NCBI GenBank assembly: GCA_051010195.1
Contig: JBPCVV010000156.1
Coordinates: 1 to 15,839 of the forward strand
Length of the DNA: 15,839 nt
Source of the DNA: Anderseniella sp051010195
Lineage (GTDB): Bacteria > Pseudomonadota > Alphaproteobacteria > Rhizobiales > Aestuariivirgaceae
Direction of reading: 5' to 3'
Shown: positions 1 to 7,460 of the stretch, one piece after another
Position numbering within the stretch: position 1 is the stretch's first letter
Layout: each line of letters begins with the position of its first letter
Program-made: the position numbers and the translations under genes
The notes under the pieces: generated by a model
What the model was told of the DNA's origin: nothing
Seen by the model: the letters and a program-made list of their open reading frames with translations, nothing else
Database searches by the model: none

Positions 1-215
1 AGGAACTGCCAGACATGTTCATCGAGGATTTCGACGAGCACGGCAATGAACTGCCGCCCGGCACGGTTCTGTCCGCAGCGGTATCTCCGCCACCTGACCA
101 GCCGGAAGGCTTCGATGCGGAAAATCCCGACACCTGGGGGCCTGTCGGGCGCAACCAGGCGTGCCCGTGCGGATCGGGCAAGAAGTTCAAGCACTGTCAC
201 GGGGCCTTTGTTTGA
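1..215 (+). CDS. secA: SecA preprotein translocase ATPase, C-terminal end (partial)
   Basis: This is the last ~70 codons of an open frame that enters from the left edge of the window and ends at TGA 213-215. The tail is a linker rich in Pro, Asp and Glu followed by CPCGSGKKFKHCHG, the Cys-x-Cys-x8-Cys-His zinc-binding SEC-C motif at the end of SecA. In SecA this motif binds zinc and helps contact SecB and the membrane. SecA is the cytoplasmic ATPase that drives unfolded precursors through SecYEG. Many other proteins carry a SEC-C motif, but the spacing 'DTWGPVGRN' just before it is the usual ending of alphaproteobacterial SecA. The motor domains lie outside the window, so the call rests on the tail only. 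The internal ATG at 15 is not a start, because the frame stays open upstream of it. Confidence 0.88.
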   Translation, partial: ELPDMFIEDFDEHGNELPPGTVLSAAVSPPPDQPEGFDAENPDTWGPVGRNQACPCGSGKKFKHCHGAFV

Positions 216-1396
216 GCGGGCGGTCAGGCATAAGCCGGCGGCGGCTTGTGGCCGGCGTGACGGCAAGCGCCTGTTTGGCTTTAACGGCCCGAACCACCTT
301 TGCCGCCAATTCCCCTGCCCACCGCAAAAGGCTGCTGGCGGCCAATCCGAAGCCGGTACCGCCGTTCACGCCAATCCAGGCGCCGTCTTCGGTTGAGACA
401 CTGCAGGTACTGATATCGATCAAACAGCAATCCATGAAGGTGTTTTCAGGCCGGCGCCAGATCGGTTTCAGCCCGATTTCGTCCGGCAAACCCGGCAAGG
501 AAACGCCACACGGCATATTCTCGGTGTTGCGCAAATACAAGTTCCGCTGGTCCAATCTTTATGTCCGCGAGCCGATGCCGTTCATGCAGCGGTTGACCTG
601 GAGCGGTATCGCGCTGCACGCCGGCGAATTGCCGGGCTACCCGGCCTCGCACGGTTGCGTGCGCATGCCCGACAAGTTTGCCAAGCAGCTTTTTGATCTG
701 GAAACCAGTGACCGGCACGTGATCATCGCCGATACGCCGGCGGCACCGGTCGGCGTAGAGCATGCCGGTCTTCTGAAGCCGTTGTCGAAAGCGGAAACCC
801 GCAACGACACAACCCAGAGATCCAATCCGCCATTGCGGGTGTTGCTGACCCGCCTGACCGGGCGGGAGAAAACACTCAATGCCCAAAAGATCCTGAACAA
901 GCTCGGATTCAAGGCCGGCACGCCGGATGGCTATGTAGGGCGCAAGACCTGGCGGGCGATTCACAACTTCCAGAAGTCGACTGAATTGCCGGCAAACGGC
1001 GTCCTGAATGATGCCACTTACCATGCACTGCGTTCATCCAATGGCGCTGAAGATTACCCTGAAGGCCATCTCTATGTCCGCCAGGGCTACAAGCCCCTGT
1101 TTGATGTGGCTGTGCCGCTCAAGGCCGCGGAAAAACCACTGGGCGCCCACCTTCTGACCTTGCCGGACGAACATGGTGCTCGAAGCAAGCCGGAATGGCT
1201 GTCGGTCAGCCTCGAGCATGATACGTCCGATGCCGGGCTGGATGCATTCTTGCGCTTCACCATTCCCGATGATGTGCGCCACCGCATCGAGTACAGGCTC
1301 GGGCCGCATTCTTCCATTGCCATTTCCGATACCGGACTCGGCCCGGAAACCGGCAAGGGCACCGACTTCATTGTTGTGACCAAGCACTACAGCTGA
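212..1396 (+). CDS. Tat-exported YkuD-type L,D-transpeptidase with peptidoglycan-binding domain
   Basis: Likely makes 3-3 cross-links between meso-DAP residues of peptidoglycan in the periplasm, or attaches proteins to it. Numbering from the proposed TTG at 212 (394 residues): twin-arginine signal with SRRRLV near residues 8-13, then a hydrophobic stretch ending in TTFAA; YkuD catalytic domain about 60-175 with SHGCVRM at 146-152 (catalytic Cys149, His147); a PG_binding_1 repeat at about 223-273 (LGF..G.PDGYVG..T..AI.NFQ); and a C-terminal domain about 280-394 ending in ETGKGTDFIVVTK, which I know from rhizobial L,D-transpeptidases but has no assigned function. The start is chosen because TTG 212-214 overlaps the secA TGA (TTGA) and gives a compact Tat signal. 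An in-frame GTG at 161 would lie inside the SEC-C codons of secA and add 17 unlikely residues. The start is the least certain part of the call. Confidence 0.9.
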   Translation: MSGRSGISRRRLVAGVTASACLALTARTTFAANSPAHRKRLLAANPKPVPPFTPIQAPSSVETLQVLISIKQQSMKVFSGRRQIGFSPISSGKPGKETPHGIFSVLRKYKFRWSNLYVREPMPFMQRLTWSGIALHAGELPGYPASHGCVRMPDKFAKQLFDLETSDRHVIIADTPAAPVGVEHAGLLKPLSKAETRNDTTQRSNPPLRVLLTRLTGREKTLNAQKILNKLGFKAGTPDGYVGRKTWRAIHNFQKSTELPANGVLNDATYHALRSSNGAEDYPEGHLYVRQGYKPLFDVAVPLKAAEKPLGAHLLTLPDEHGARSKPEWLSVSLEHDTSDAGLDAFLRFTIPDDVRHRIEYRLGPHSSIAISDTGLGPETGKGTDFIVVTKHYS

Positions 1397-1407
1397 TGCA
1401 TCATTTT

Positions 1408-1433
1408 TGATGCGCCACTTCTGATGCGCCACT
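1408..1433 (+). repeat. Tandem direct repeat, two copies of TGATGCGCCACT
   Basis: TGATGCGCCACT occurs at 1408-1419 and again at 1422-1433, identical over 12 bases with a 14-base period. A partial related stretch (CTGATGCATCA) at 1393-1403 covers the stop of the L,D-transpeptidase gene. It fills most of the gap between that gene and the permease. It may be replication slippage or a pair of protein-binding sites; nothing in the sequence decides between them. Confidence 0.55.
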
Positions 1434-1483
1434 GCATTTAGCAGGTTGGCAAATACGTCACAGTCGTTAACGTGCGGTCAGTC

Positions 1484-3277
1484 ATGACCAACGATCAAAT
1501 CATCCTCTTCGTCATCATGGGTAGCGTACTTGGACTGCTGGTCTGGGGACGCATCCGCTATGACCTTGTGGCATTTGCTGCGCTTGCGCTGGCGGTCATC
1601 TTGGGTGTTGTAAACAAGGACACCGCCTTTTCAGGTTTCGGCCACCCGGCCGTCATCATCATCGCCTTGGTGCTGATCGTGTCCCGGGCCCTGTCGCAGT
1701 CCGGCGCGGTTGACCTGCTCACCCGCAACATTATTTCCGCCCAGCGTGGCATCAACGCGCATATCGGCATTATGGGGCTGGTCGGCGGCGCGCTGTCTGC
1801 ATTCATGAACAATGTTGCAGCGCTTGCCCTGCTGATGCCGGTCGACATGCAAGCAGCCGACAAGGCCAAACGATCCCGCGCGGCGACCCTGATGCCGTTG
1901 TCGTTTGCCACTATTCTCGGCGGCATGGTGACCATGATCGGCACCCCGACCAACATCGTGATTGCCCAGTTTCGCGGCAGCGCCACGTTCAATGGCGAAC
2001 CGCTTGGCAGCTCGTATTCCATGTTCGACTTCGCGCCTGTCGGGCTGGCGTGCGCGGTGGCCGGCCTCATCTATATTTCGTTCATAGGCTGGCGCTTCAT
2101 CCCCCAGGACAAGGCCCGTTCAGAGTCTGCCGTTGAGCTTGAAAACCTCGAGGGCTACGTCATGGAGGCCCAGGTCCCGGAAGGATCGCCGGCGATCGGC
2201 CGGAAAGTGCGTGATCTGGCGCCGGTTGCAGAAGAAAATGATGTATTCGTTCTGGGTCTGATCCGGCGCGGCGAACGTCTGCCCGGCTCTGCACGCGGCG
2301 TGGAAATCCGCAAGGGCGATATTCTGGTTCTGGAGGCTGATCCGCAAAGTCTCGAACAATTTTCCAATGCCCTGAAGCTGTCCTATTCATCATCGTCACG
2401 TCACAAAGGTATCCTGACAGGCACTCTGGCCATGACGGAAGCCGTTGTCGCGTCCGGATCCAGGGTGGAGGGACGCTCAGCCCATGACATCAGGCTGTTG
2501 AACAGGCAGCAAACCATGTTGCTGGGCGTTGCACGCCAGGGCCGGCCATTTCGCGACCGGGTCCGGCGGCTGAAACTAGAGGCCGGCGACGTGCTGCTGC
2601 TGATGGGGGACAAGGAAGCGCTGCCTGATGTGGTGCAGTGGCTCGGGGGCCTACCGCTGGTTGAACGCGGACTGCAGGTCACACAGCGGGAAAAGGCGGG
2701 CTTGTCCATCGCGATTTTTGCTCTGGCCATCGTTGCGGCAAGCTTCGGCCTCGTCTATCTGCCTGTGGCGCTGGCTGCCTGCGTGGCAATCTACGCACTC
2801 CTCAAGGTGATCACCCTGGCGCAGATCTATGAATCGGTTGAGTGGCCGGTAATCGTCCTGCTGGCATCATTGATTCCGATTGGCGCTGCTATCGAAACTT
2901 CGGGCGGTACGGAACTGATTGCCAACGGTATCGTCAATGTGACCGGCGGCTGGCCGGCATGGGCCGTACTGCTGCTGCTGATGGTGGTCACAATGACATT
3001 GTCGGACGTCCTCAACAATGTCGCGACCGTGCTGGTGGCAGCCCCGGTATCAATCAGGATTGCCGAACAGTTGAACGTCAACCCGGACGCCATGCTGATG
3101 GGTGTAGCAGTGGCGGCAAGCTGCGCTTTCCTGACCCCTATCGGCCACAAGAACAACACCATCATCATGGGACCGGGCGGCTATCGTTTCGGAGATTACT
3201 GGCCCATGGGTCTGCCGCTGGAAATCATCATCCTGGCAGTGTCACTTCCCATGATCCTGGTCGTCTGGCCGCTTTGA
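1484..3277 (+). CDS. SLC13-type permease with two RCK_C (TrkA-C) domains
   Basis: An inner-membrane ion-coupled transporter of the DASS/SLC13 type; members move sulfate, dicarboxylates or other anions, usually with sodium. Numbering from ATG 1484 (597 residues): hydrophobic segments fill residues 1-205 and 405-597. The first half has FMNNVAALALLMP (107-119) and the TPTNIVIAQ loop (154-162). The second half repeats this with SDVLNNVATVLVAAP (507-521) and TPIGHKNNTIIMGP (551-564), the inverted-repeat pseudo-symmetry of the family. Between the halves are two soluble RCK_C-like domains, about 225-300 and 315-395, each ending in a 'GD.L.L.....L' strand. These domains often bind small ligands and could gate transport. 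The substrate cannot be read from the sequence. A GTG at 1472 in the same frame is an alternative start; neither start has a clear Shine-Dalgarno. The gene ends 18 bases from the convergent gene downstream. Confidence 0.87.
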   Translation: MTNDQIILFVIMGSVLGLLVWGRIRYDLVAFAALALAVILGVVNKDTAFSGFGHPAVIIIALVLIVSRALSQSGAVDLLTRNIISAQRGINAHIGIMGLVGGALSAFMNNVAALALLMPVDMQAADKAKRSRAATLMPLSFATILGGMVTMIGTPTNIVIAQFRGSATFNGEPLGSSYSMFDFAPVGLACAVAGLIYISFIGWRFIPQDKARSESAVELENLEGYVMEAQVPEGSPAIGRKVRDLAPVAEENDVFVLGLIRRGERLPGSARGVEIRKGDILVLEADPQSLEQFSNALKLSYSSSSRHKGILTGTLAMTEAVVASGSRVEGRSAHDIRLLNRQQTMLLGVARQGRPFRDRVRRLKLEAGDVLLLMGDKEALPDVVQWLGGLPLVERGLQVTQREKAGLSIAIFALAIVAASFGLVYLPVALAACVAIYALLKVITLAQIYESVEWPVIVLLASLIPIGAAIETSGGTELIANGIVNVTGGWPAWAVLLLLMVVTMTLSDVLNNVATVLVAAPVSIRIAEQLNVNPDAMLMGVAVAASCAFLTPIGHKNNTIIMGPGGYRFGDYWPMGLPLEIIILAVSLPMILVVWPL

Positions 3278-3295
3278 GGCCTTTCTCGCCCCGCC

Positions 3296-4120
3296 CTACT
3301 TCCACTCACCGGCCCGCCAGCCGCGAATGAGCTGCGGTGCGAGCGGGTCTGCAGATGCCTGTTGCACATCAAACTCCGGCGGCACGTTTATGTTGTGCGG
3401 CATGAACACATAACGCTGTTCCTTGACGCCTACGGTTGGCGGCTGGCGCGTCTGTTCGAAATAGTCATACCCAACCTTCAGGTCGCGCCAGTAAGGCTCG
3501 TGCGGATGGCCGGCATAGCGCAACAGGTTCTGTTCACTCATGCGGAACGGAAACGCGTGTACCGGGAACTCCTTCTGGCCGTGCAGAAATGCTTCCCGGG
3601 CCAGTGAGAACAGCTCCTGGATATGCTCGTCGGTAATCGCATAGCAGCCTGCCGACCGGCAGCCGCCGTGCACCATCAGGTGCGTGCCGGTGCGCCCGTG
3701 AGATTTGTCGAACGCATTGGGAAAACCCAGGTTGAAGGACAGGTAGTATTCCGATTTCGGATTCATCTGGCGCTGCGACACCATGTAAAAACCTTCCGGT
3801 GCCTGCCGGTCGCCTTCCTTGTATTTCGGCCCCAGCACGCCGGACCGACTGCAGATGTCATAGGTGCGGAACTTTACAAACTGGCCATAGGCCTGCTGCA
3901 ACCAGACTTCCATCTGGTTTTCTTCCTTGAACACGCGGATGAACAGCGGCGCACCAACCTTGAGGTTTTGCCGCTGCAGGTCGGCCATGACCTTGGGTGA
4001 GAGCGGCTCCAGCGCCTTGTCGGTGCCGCTGCAGGCGGAAAGCGCAACCAGCGACGTCAAGCCGGTGGCACAAAACCCACGGCGCGTCAGTGCCGTCCTC
4101 AATGTCTTGTCACTCTTCAT
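3296..4120 (-). CDS. YafK-type L,D-transpeptidase-fold protein, Tat signal plus lipobox
   Basis: A 274-residue exported protein of the YkuD fold, YafK branch. In Escherichia coli YafK (LdtF/DpaA) acts as an amidase releasing Braun lipoprotein from peptidoglycan, so either transpeptidase or hydrolase activity is possible here. From ATG 4120: LTRRGFCATG at 11-20 is a twin-arginine motif, followed by LSAC at 27-30, a lipobox that predicts lipidation of Cys30. The core domain runs about 55-215 with EGDRQAPEGFY (102-112), LSFNLGFPN (127-135) and HGGCRSAGCYAI (151-162), where His151 and Cys159 should be catalytic. A tail of about 35 residues rich in Pro, Asn and Asp is absent from its neighbour. 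A TTG at 4135 would add five residues; ATG 4120 is preferred. It follows its paralogue (4188-4913) by 67 bases on the same strand, so the two are probably co-transcribed. Confidence 0.88.
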   Translation of the reverse strand: MKSDKTLRTALTRRGFCATGLTSLVALSACSGTDKALEPLSPKVMADLQRQNLKVGAPLFIRVFKEENQMEVWLQQAYGQFVKFRTYDICSRSGVLGPKYKEGDRQAPEGFYMVSQRQMNPKSEYYLSFNLGFPNAFDKSHGRTGTHLMVHGGCRSAGCYAITDEHIQELFSLAREAFLHGQKEFPVHAFPFRMSEQNLLRYAGHPHEPYWRDLKVGYDYFEQTRQPPTVGVKEQRYVFMPHNINVPPEFDVQQASADPLAPQLIRGWRAGEWK

Positions 4121-4187
4121 ATTTGACAAACCCAATTACCGTAACCGTCCTCACATACCCTAATTGTGCCGTACAACCCGCTAACGC

Positions 4188-4913
4188 TCAATTAACCACG
4201 TAGGATTTGTTGGCAACCCGTACCCGGGGCACTTCACGCTGACGTTCAAATACATCATAGCCCGGCTTCAACATCGACCAGAATTCATGCCATTTCGTAC
4301 CCTTGTGCCGGTCAAGTGCCGCCTGTTCCATCCGGAACGGAAACGCGTGCACACGCACAGCCTGCTGGCCGTTATCAAGCGCTTCCTCCACAAGCCGGTA
4401 AATCACCTCGACCTGGTGGTCGCGCACCGCATAACACCCGATAGATGAACACCCGCCATGCACCATCAGATACGACCCTGTGCGACCGAGCGAGCGGTCA
4501 TACCGGTTGGGAAAGCCGAGATTGAACGACAGATGATGCCGGCTATTCGGATTCAACCGTTCCTTGGTGACCGTGTAAAACCCTTCCGGCGACTGCCTGT
4601 CGCCCTCTTTCAGCTTCGGCCCCAGGTTTCCGGACCAGTTACAGATCTCGACCGTCCGGTAAAGTTCCCACCCTTTGTTGCCTTTCAACCACAACTCAAG
4701 CTCTGAGCTTTGTTTGAAGATTCGGATGAAAACCGGCATGCCGGGCTTCAGTTGACGGGTATCCAGCTCCGCCCACGCCTGTTGCTTGAAGGCTCGCGGA
4801 TCCGGATAGCGCAAACGCTCCACGATACGATTCCCCTCGCCGGTGCGGTAGAGCACATAGCCGGTAGACACCATGATCGCCAGCACCACCACAAATCTGA
4901 ATAATCGCCGCAT
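4188..4913 (-). CDS. YafK-type L,D-transpeptidase-fold protein, membrane-anchored paralogue
   Basis: A 241-residue relative of the adjacent gene at 3296-4120. Both share long blocks such as SGxLGPKxKEGDRQxPEGFY, LSFNLGFPN, GRTGxxLMVHGGC and VHAFPFRM, so they look like a tandem duplication. Here the N-terminus is MRRLFRF followed by a single hydrophobic segment (residues 7-22) with no lipobox, which suggests an uncleaved inner-membrane anchor with a periplasmic catalytic domain (about 55-215). The active-site motif is HGGCSSIGCYAV at 152-163, with His152 and Cys160 as the expected catalytic pair. Role: peptidoglycan remodelling, by L,D-transpeptidation or by DpaA-like hydrolysis; the sequence does not say which. 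It is transcribed in the same direction as accA, with a 134-base gap that holds a hairpin. Confidence 0.87.
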   Translation of the reverse strand: MRRLFRFVVVLAIMVSTGYVLYRTGEGNRIVERLRYPDPRAFKQQAWAELDTRQLKPGMPVFIRIFKQSSELELWLKGNKGWELYRTVEICNWSGNLGPKLKEGDRQSPEGFYTVTKERLNPNSRHHLSFNLGFPNRYDRSLGRTGSYLMVHGGCSSIGCYAVRDHQVEVIYRLVEEALDNGQQAVRVHAFPFRMEQAALDRHKGTKWHEFWSMLKPGYDVFERQREVPRVRVANKSYVVN

Positions 4914-4947
4914 CTGTCCACACAGCCAATTAACTTGTCAGGCGCGC

Positions 4948-4985
4948 AAGATCGCCGAGTAAAACGGCAAGTTTGCGGCGATTTT
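4948..4985 (-). terminator. Imperfect hairpin downstream of accA, possible terminator
   Basis: AAGATCGCCG at 4948-4957 pairs with CGGCGATTTT at 4976-4985: ten positions with one G-T pair and an 18-base loop. It lies 63-100 bases past the accA stop and before the YafK-type pair. On the minus strand the stem is followed by CTTGCGCG rather than a long T run, so it is not a textbook intrinsic terminator. It could also be an attenuator or chance pairing. Confidence 0.3.
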
Positions 4986-5047
4986 GTGCGATCGACGCGC
5001 TGCGTAACGGTCGGATCCATGTGATGTTTCCAGGTCAAACCGGCTAA

Positions 5048-6007
5048 TCACGTGCCGAGCGTGCGTCCGATCGCCAGGAATTTGTCCCGCCGCTGCTGGC
5101 GGATTTCCTCTTCGGACATGTGCTTGAACGGCATCAGGGCACCTGAAACGGCTTCCCTGACCGACTGTATGGCGGCGTCCCGGGCCCGGTGCGCGCCGCC
5201 GACCGGCTCCGGCACGATTGTATCAATGACACCGAGTTCCTTCAAATGAGCCGCGGTGATGCGCATGGCCGTGGCCGCTTCGCTGGCACGCGCTGAATCG
5301 TGCCACAGGATCGATGCCGCACCTTCCGGTGAGATGACCGAATAGATCGAATGCTCAAGCATCAGAACCGAATTGGCCGTTGCAATGGCAACAGCCCCGC
5401 CCGATCCGCCTTCACCGATAATGGTCGAGACAATCGGCGTGCCAAGCCCCAGACAGCAATCCGTCGACCTGGCAATCGCCTCGGCCTGGCCACGCTCTTC
5501 CGCGCCGATGCCGGGATACGCACCAGCGGTATCCACGAATGTCAGCACCGGCAGGCCGAAGCGCTGGGCCAGTTCCATCAGCCGCACGGCCTTGCGATAG
5601 CCTTCGGGCCGTGCCATGCCGAAATTATGCTTCAGGCGGGATTTGGTGTCTGCACCCTTTTCCTGGCCGATGACAACCACCGGTTCTCCTTCAAACCGCC
5701 CCAGACCGCCAAGAACCGCATCGTCTTCGGCATATTTCCGGTCTCCGGCTAGCGGCGTGAACTCGGTAATGAGCGCCTCCAGATAATCCGTGGTGTGCGG
5801 CCGGTCCGGGTGCCGGGCAACCTGGGTTTTCTGCCAGGGTTCAAGGTCTGCATAAAGCTCGACAAGTGACTTTGAAAGCTTGCCTTCCAGCTGCTTCACT
5901 TCATCGGCAATCGATACCGAACCGTCTTCGTCATTGATGGATTTCAACTCAGCGATCTTGCCGGCCAGCTCGGCTATGCGTGTTTCAAAATCAAGGAATG
6001 TCTGCAT
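5048..6007 (-). CDS. accA: Acetyl-CoA carboxylase carboxyltransferase subunit alpha
   Basis: The alpha subunit of the alpha2-beta2 carboxyltransferase, which moves the carboxyl group from carboxybiotin to acetyl-CoA to make malonyl-CoA, the first committed step of fatty acid synthesis. The 319-residue length is typical. The N-terminus (about 1-60) is a helical region starting MQTFLDFETRIAEL. The crotonase-fold core has GQEKGADTKSRLKHNFGM, then FVDTAGAYPGIGAEERGQAEAI and GEGGSGGAVA, which forms the oxyanion-binding glycines. The C-terminal region (about 240-319) covers the usual EPVGGAHR segment. Its partners accB, accC and accD are not in the window. It lies 129 bases downstream of xerD on the same strand; no strong Shine-Dalgarno is seen before the ATG at 6007. 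Confidence 0.96.
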   Translation of the reverse strand: MQTFLDFETRIAELAGKIAELKSINDEDGSVSIADEVKQLEGKLSKSLVELYADLEPWQKTQVARHPDRPHTTDYLEALITEFTPLAGDRKYAEDDAVLGGLGRFEGEPVVVIGQEKGADTKSRLKHNFGMARPEGYRKAVRLMELAQRFGLPVLTFVDTAGAYPGIGAEERGQAEAIARSTDCCLGLGTPIVSTIIGEGGSGGAVAIATANSVLMLEHSIYSVISPEGAASILWHDSARASEAATAMRITAAHLKELGVIDTIVPEPVGGAHRARDAAIQSVREAVSGALMPFKHMSEEEIRQQRRDKFLAIGRTLGT

Positions 6008-6136
6008 GTTTTACATGATGCGCAACTGCTGGAACCGCAGTGCCCGCCCTCGCCTGAGCCCGATTGACTATGGCCAGCAAACTGGCGTTACGCCGATACG
6101 ATGTCAACCTGCTAAATACTGTTTACGAAGCACGAC

Positions 6137-7117
6137 TTAACGGTTGAGCGGATGGTGACTTTCAACCGCTTCACGCAATTTTTCCGGCATGACGTGGGTA
6201 TAGATCTGGGTAGTTGAGATGTCCGCATGCCCGAGCATCTGTTGAACCGATCTCAGATCGGCACCGCCCTGCAGCAGGTGACTGGCAAAGGCATGGCGCA
6301 ACACGTGGGGAGATACCGTGTCGGCATCAAGCCCTGCAATGCCTGCCAGTTGCTTCAGCAGCAGCGCAAAATGCTGGCGCGTAAGGTGTTTGTGCCTGGC
6401 GCCGGAAGCAAACAGGTGCTGCGACGGTTCCAGGTGCACGATGTCTGCTGCCTGTTTCACGGCGTCCAGGTAGGCGTTGATTGCGGCGCGCGCGGCCGGC
6501 GACAGCGGCACCAGCCGTTCCCGCCCGCCCTTGCCACGCACGCTGATAAACCGGTCATCAGCCGAAACCATACCGATCGTCAGGCTGACCAGTTCGGACA
6601 CCCGCAGTCCGGTGGCGTACAGAACCTCTGTCAGGCACACCATTCGCAGCGCTTTCAGCCGCGCCTTGCCGCGTGCGTTTGCCGCCTGCTCGCGTGCGGC
6701 AACCAGTAGTTTTTCCGCCTGCCCCACACTCATCGTCTTTGGCAGCGTGCGCGCCTTGCGCGGTGCCGCGACGCCGCCTGCGGGGTCATCGCCCGCAATG
6801 CCTTCGGCATAGGCGAACTTGTGCAGTTGCCGGGCAGCAGACAGGCGCCGCGCGATGGTGGACTTGGCCAGTCCGGCTGCCTGCAACTCGCCCAACCAGG
6901 CGCGAACCTCGTCACTGCCGGCAGCATCCAGCGCACAACCGCGCCGTTTCAGGAAACCTATGTAATCGGAGAGGTCACGGGTGTAGGCTGACAGGGTGTT
7001 TTTCGATGCCCCGCGTTCGGCACTCATCATCTCCAGGAACAATACGACCGTCCGCTCGCCACTCAAGGTTGCATCGCGAACCGGGTTACTGTCTCTGTCA
7101 GTTTTCGAAGACACCAT
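6137..7117 (-). CDS. xerD: Tyrosine recombinase XerD
   Basis: A site-specific recombinase that, with XerC at dif and controlled by FtsK, resolves chromosome dimers at division. The 326-residue protein has the N-terminal SAM-like core-binding domain (about 20-110, ERGASKNTLSAYTRDL) and the catalytic domain (about 125-320). All catalytic residues are visible: Arg172 in ATGLRVSEL, Lys196 in RGKGGRER, His271 and Arg274 in HVLRHAFASH, His297 in LGHADIS and the nucleophile Tyr306 in QIYTHV. XerD rather than XerC or an integrase is supported by the housekeeping setting next to accA and aroK and by the absence of any att-like or phage sequence. The start at ATG 7117 overlaps the end of the small ORF 7098-7238 by 20 bases, so translation may be coupled. 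Confidence 0.93.
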   Translation of the reverse strand: MVSSKTDRDSNPVRDATLSGERTVVLFLEMMSAERGASKNTLSAYTRDLSDYIGFLKRRGCALDAAGSDEVRAWLGELQAAGLAKSTIARRLSAARQLHKFAYAEGIAGDDPAGGVAAPRKARTLPKTMSVGQAEKLLVAAREQAANARGKARLKALRMVCLTEVLYATGLRVSELVSLTIGMVSADDRFISVRGKGGRERLVPLSPAARAAINAYLDAVKQAADIVHLEPSQHLFASGARHKHLTRQHFALLLKQLAGIAGLDADTVSPHVLRHAFASHLLQGGADLRSVQQMLGHADISTTQIYTHVMPEKLREAVESHHPLNR

Positions 7118-7238
7118 TGGAAAGCTGCTTCACCACTTCTTGCTGTTCGGGCGGGAAATTGGCCAGGGCCCACACAGCGCCGTACCCGGCTCCAGCCAAG
7201 CACAGTACGATTAACAGAAAGCGAAGGCTGTCAGGCAT
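7098..7238 (-). CDS. Small single-pass membrane protein, function unknown
   Basis: A 46-residue ORF from ATG 7238 to a stop overlapping the xerD start by 20 bases. It reads MPDSLRFLLIVLCLAGAGYG, then AVWALANFPPEQQEVVKQLS and a short polar end. Residues 5-25 form one hydrophobic segment; the FPPEQ.EVVK tail resembles short proteins I remember beside xerD or aroK in other rhizobia, which is the main reason to treat it as real. Upstream in-frame codons extend to 7322 but look like non-coding sequence (Cys-rich, no fitting start). It is probably the first gene of a minus-strand unit with xerD. No known function; a role in the membrane is all the sequence supports. Confidence 0.6.
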   Translation of the reverse strand: MPDSLRFLLIVLCLAGAGYGAVWALANFPPEQQEVVKQLSNGVFEN

Positions 7239-7391
7239 GACGGATAATATGTTCCTCAGACAGATGGTCGGGATTTGCTGTATCCATGCCCGCAATGTGC
7301 AACAATCCGGGCAAAATCGCAAAGTGTTTGCACTCCACCTGCCTGCCGGGCCGGTTCGCTGAAATCAATCATGTTCTATGGCATCAGCCGT

Positions 7392-7416
7392 GTTTTTCTC
7401 CTAAAACAGGAAAAAC
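7392..7416. repeat. Inverted repeat GTTTTTC/GAAAAAC in the aroK leader
   Basis: GTTTTTC at 7392-7398 and GAAAAAC at 7410-7416 are perfect inverted copies 11 bases apart; TCCT/AGGA inside can also pair. It sits in the 222-base gap between the divergent small membrane ORF and aroK, 45 bases before the proposed aroK GTG. It could be a weak RNA hairpin or an operator. Otherwise this gap shows no clear promoter hexamers. Confidence 0.4.
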
Positions 7417-7460
7417 AGAGCGCCACGCAAGCTCAATACCTGAATTGGGTTCCAACACCA

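Noticed and set aside
161..211. Upstream GTG start for the L,D-transpeptidase.
   Set aside because: It would be read through the SEC-C codons of secA and adds residues before the Tat motif with no signal-peptide character; TTG 212 is more economical.
446..1024. A 192-codon minus-strand frame inside the L,D-transpeptidase gene.
   Set aside because: Shadow of the real gene: no domain, and the plus-strand frame has an intact active site and PG-binding repeat.
6137..7117. Tyrosine recombinase as a sign of an integrated element.
   Set aside because: No tRNA, att-like repeat, phage or plasmid gene is nearby, and the neighbours are housekeeping genes in an order familiar from rhizobia; XerD fits.
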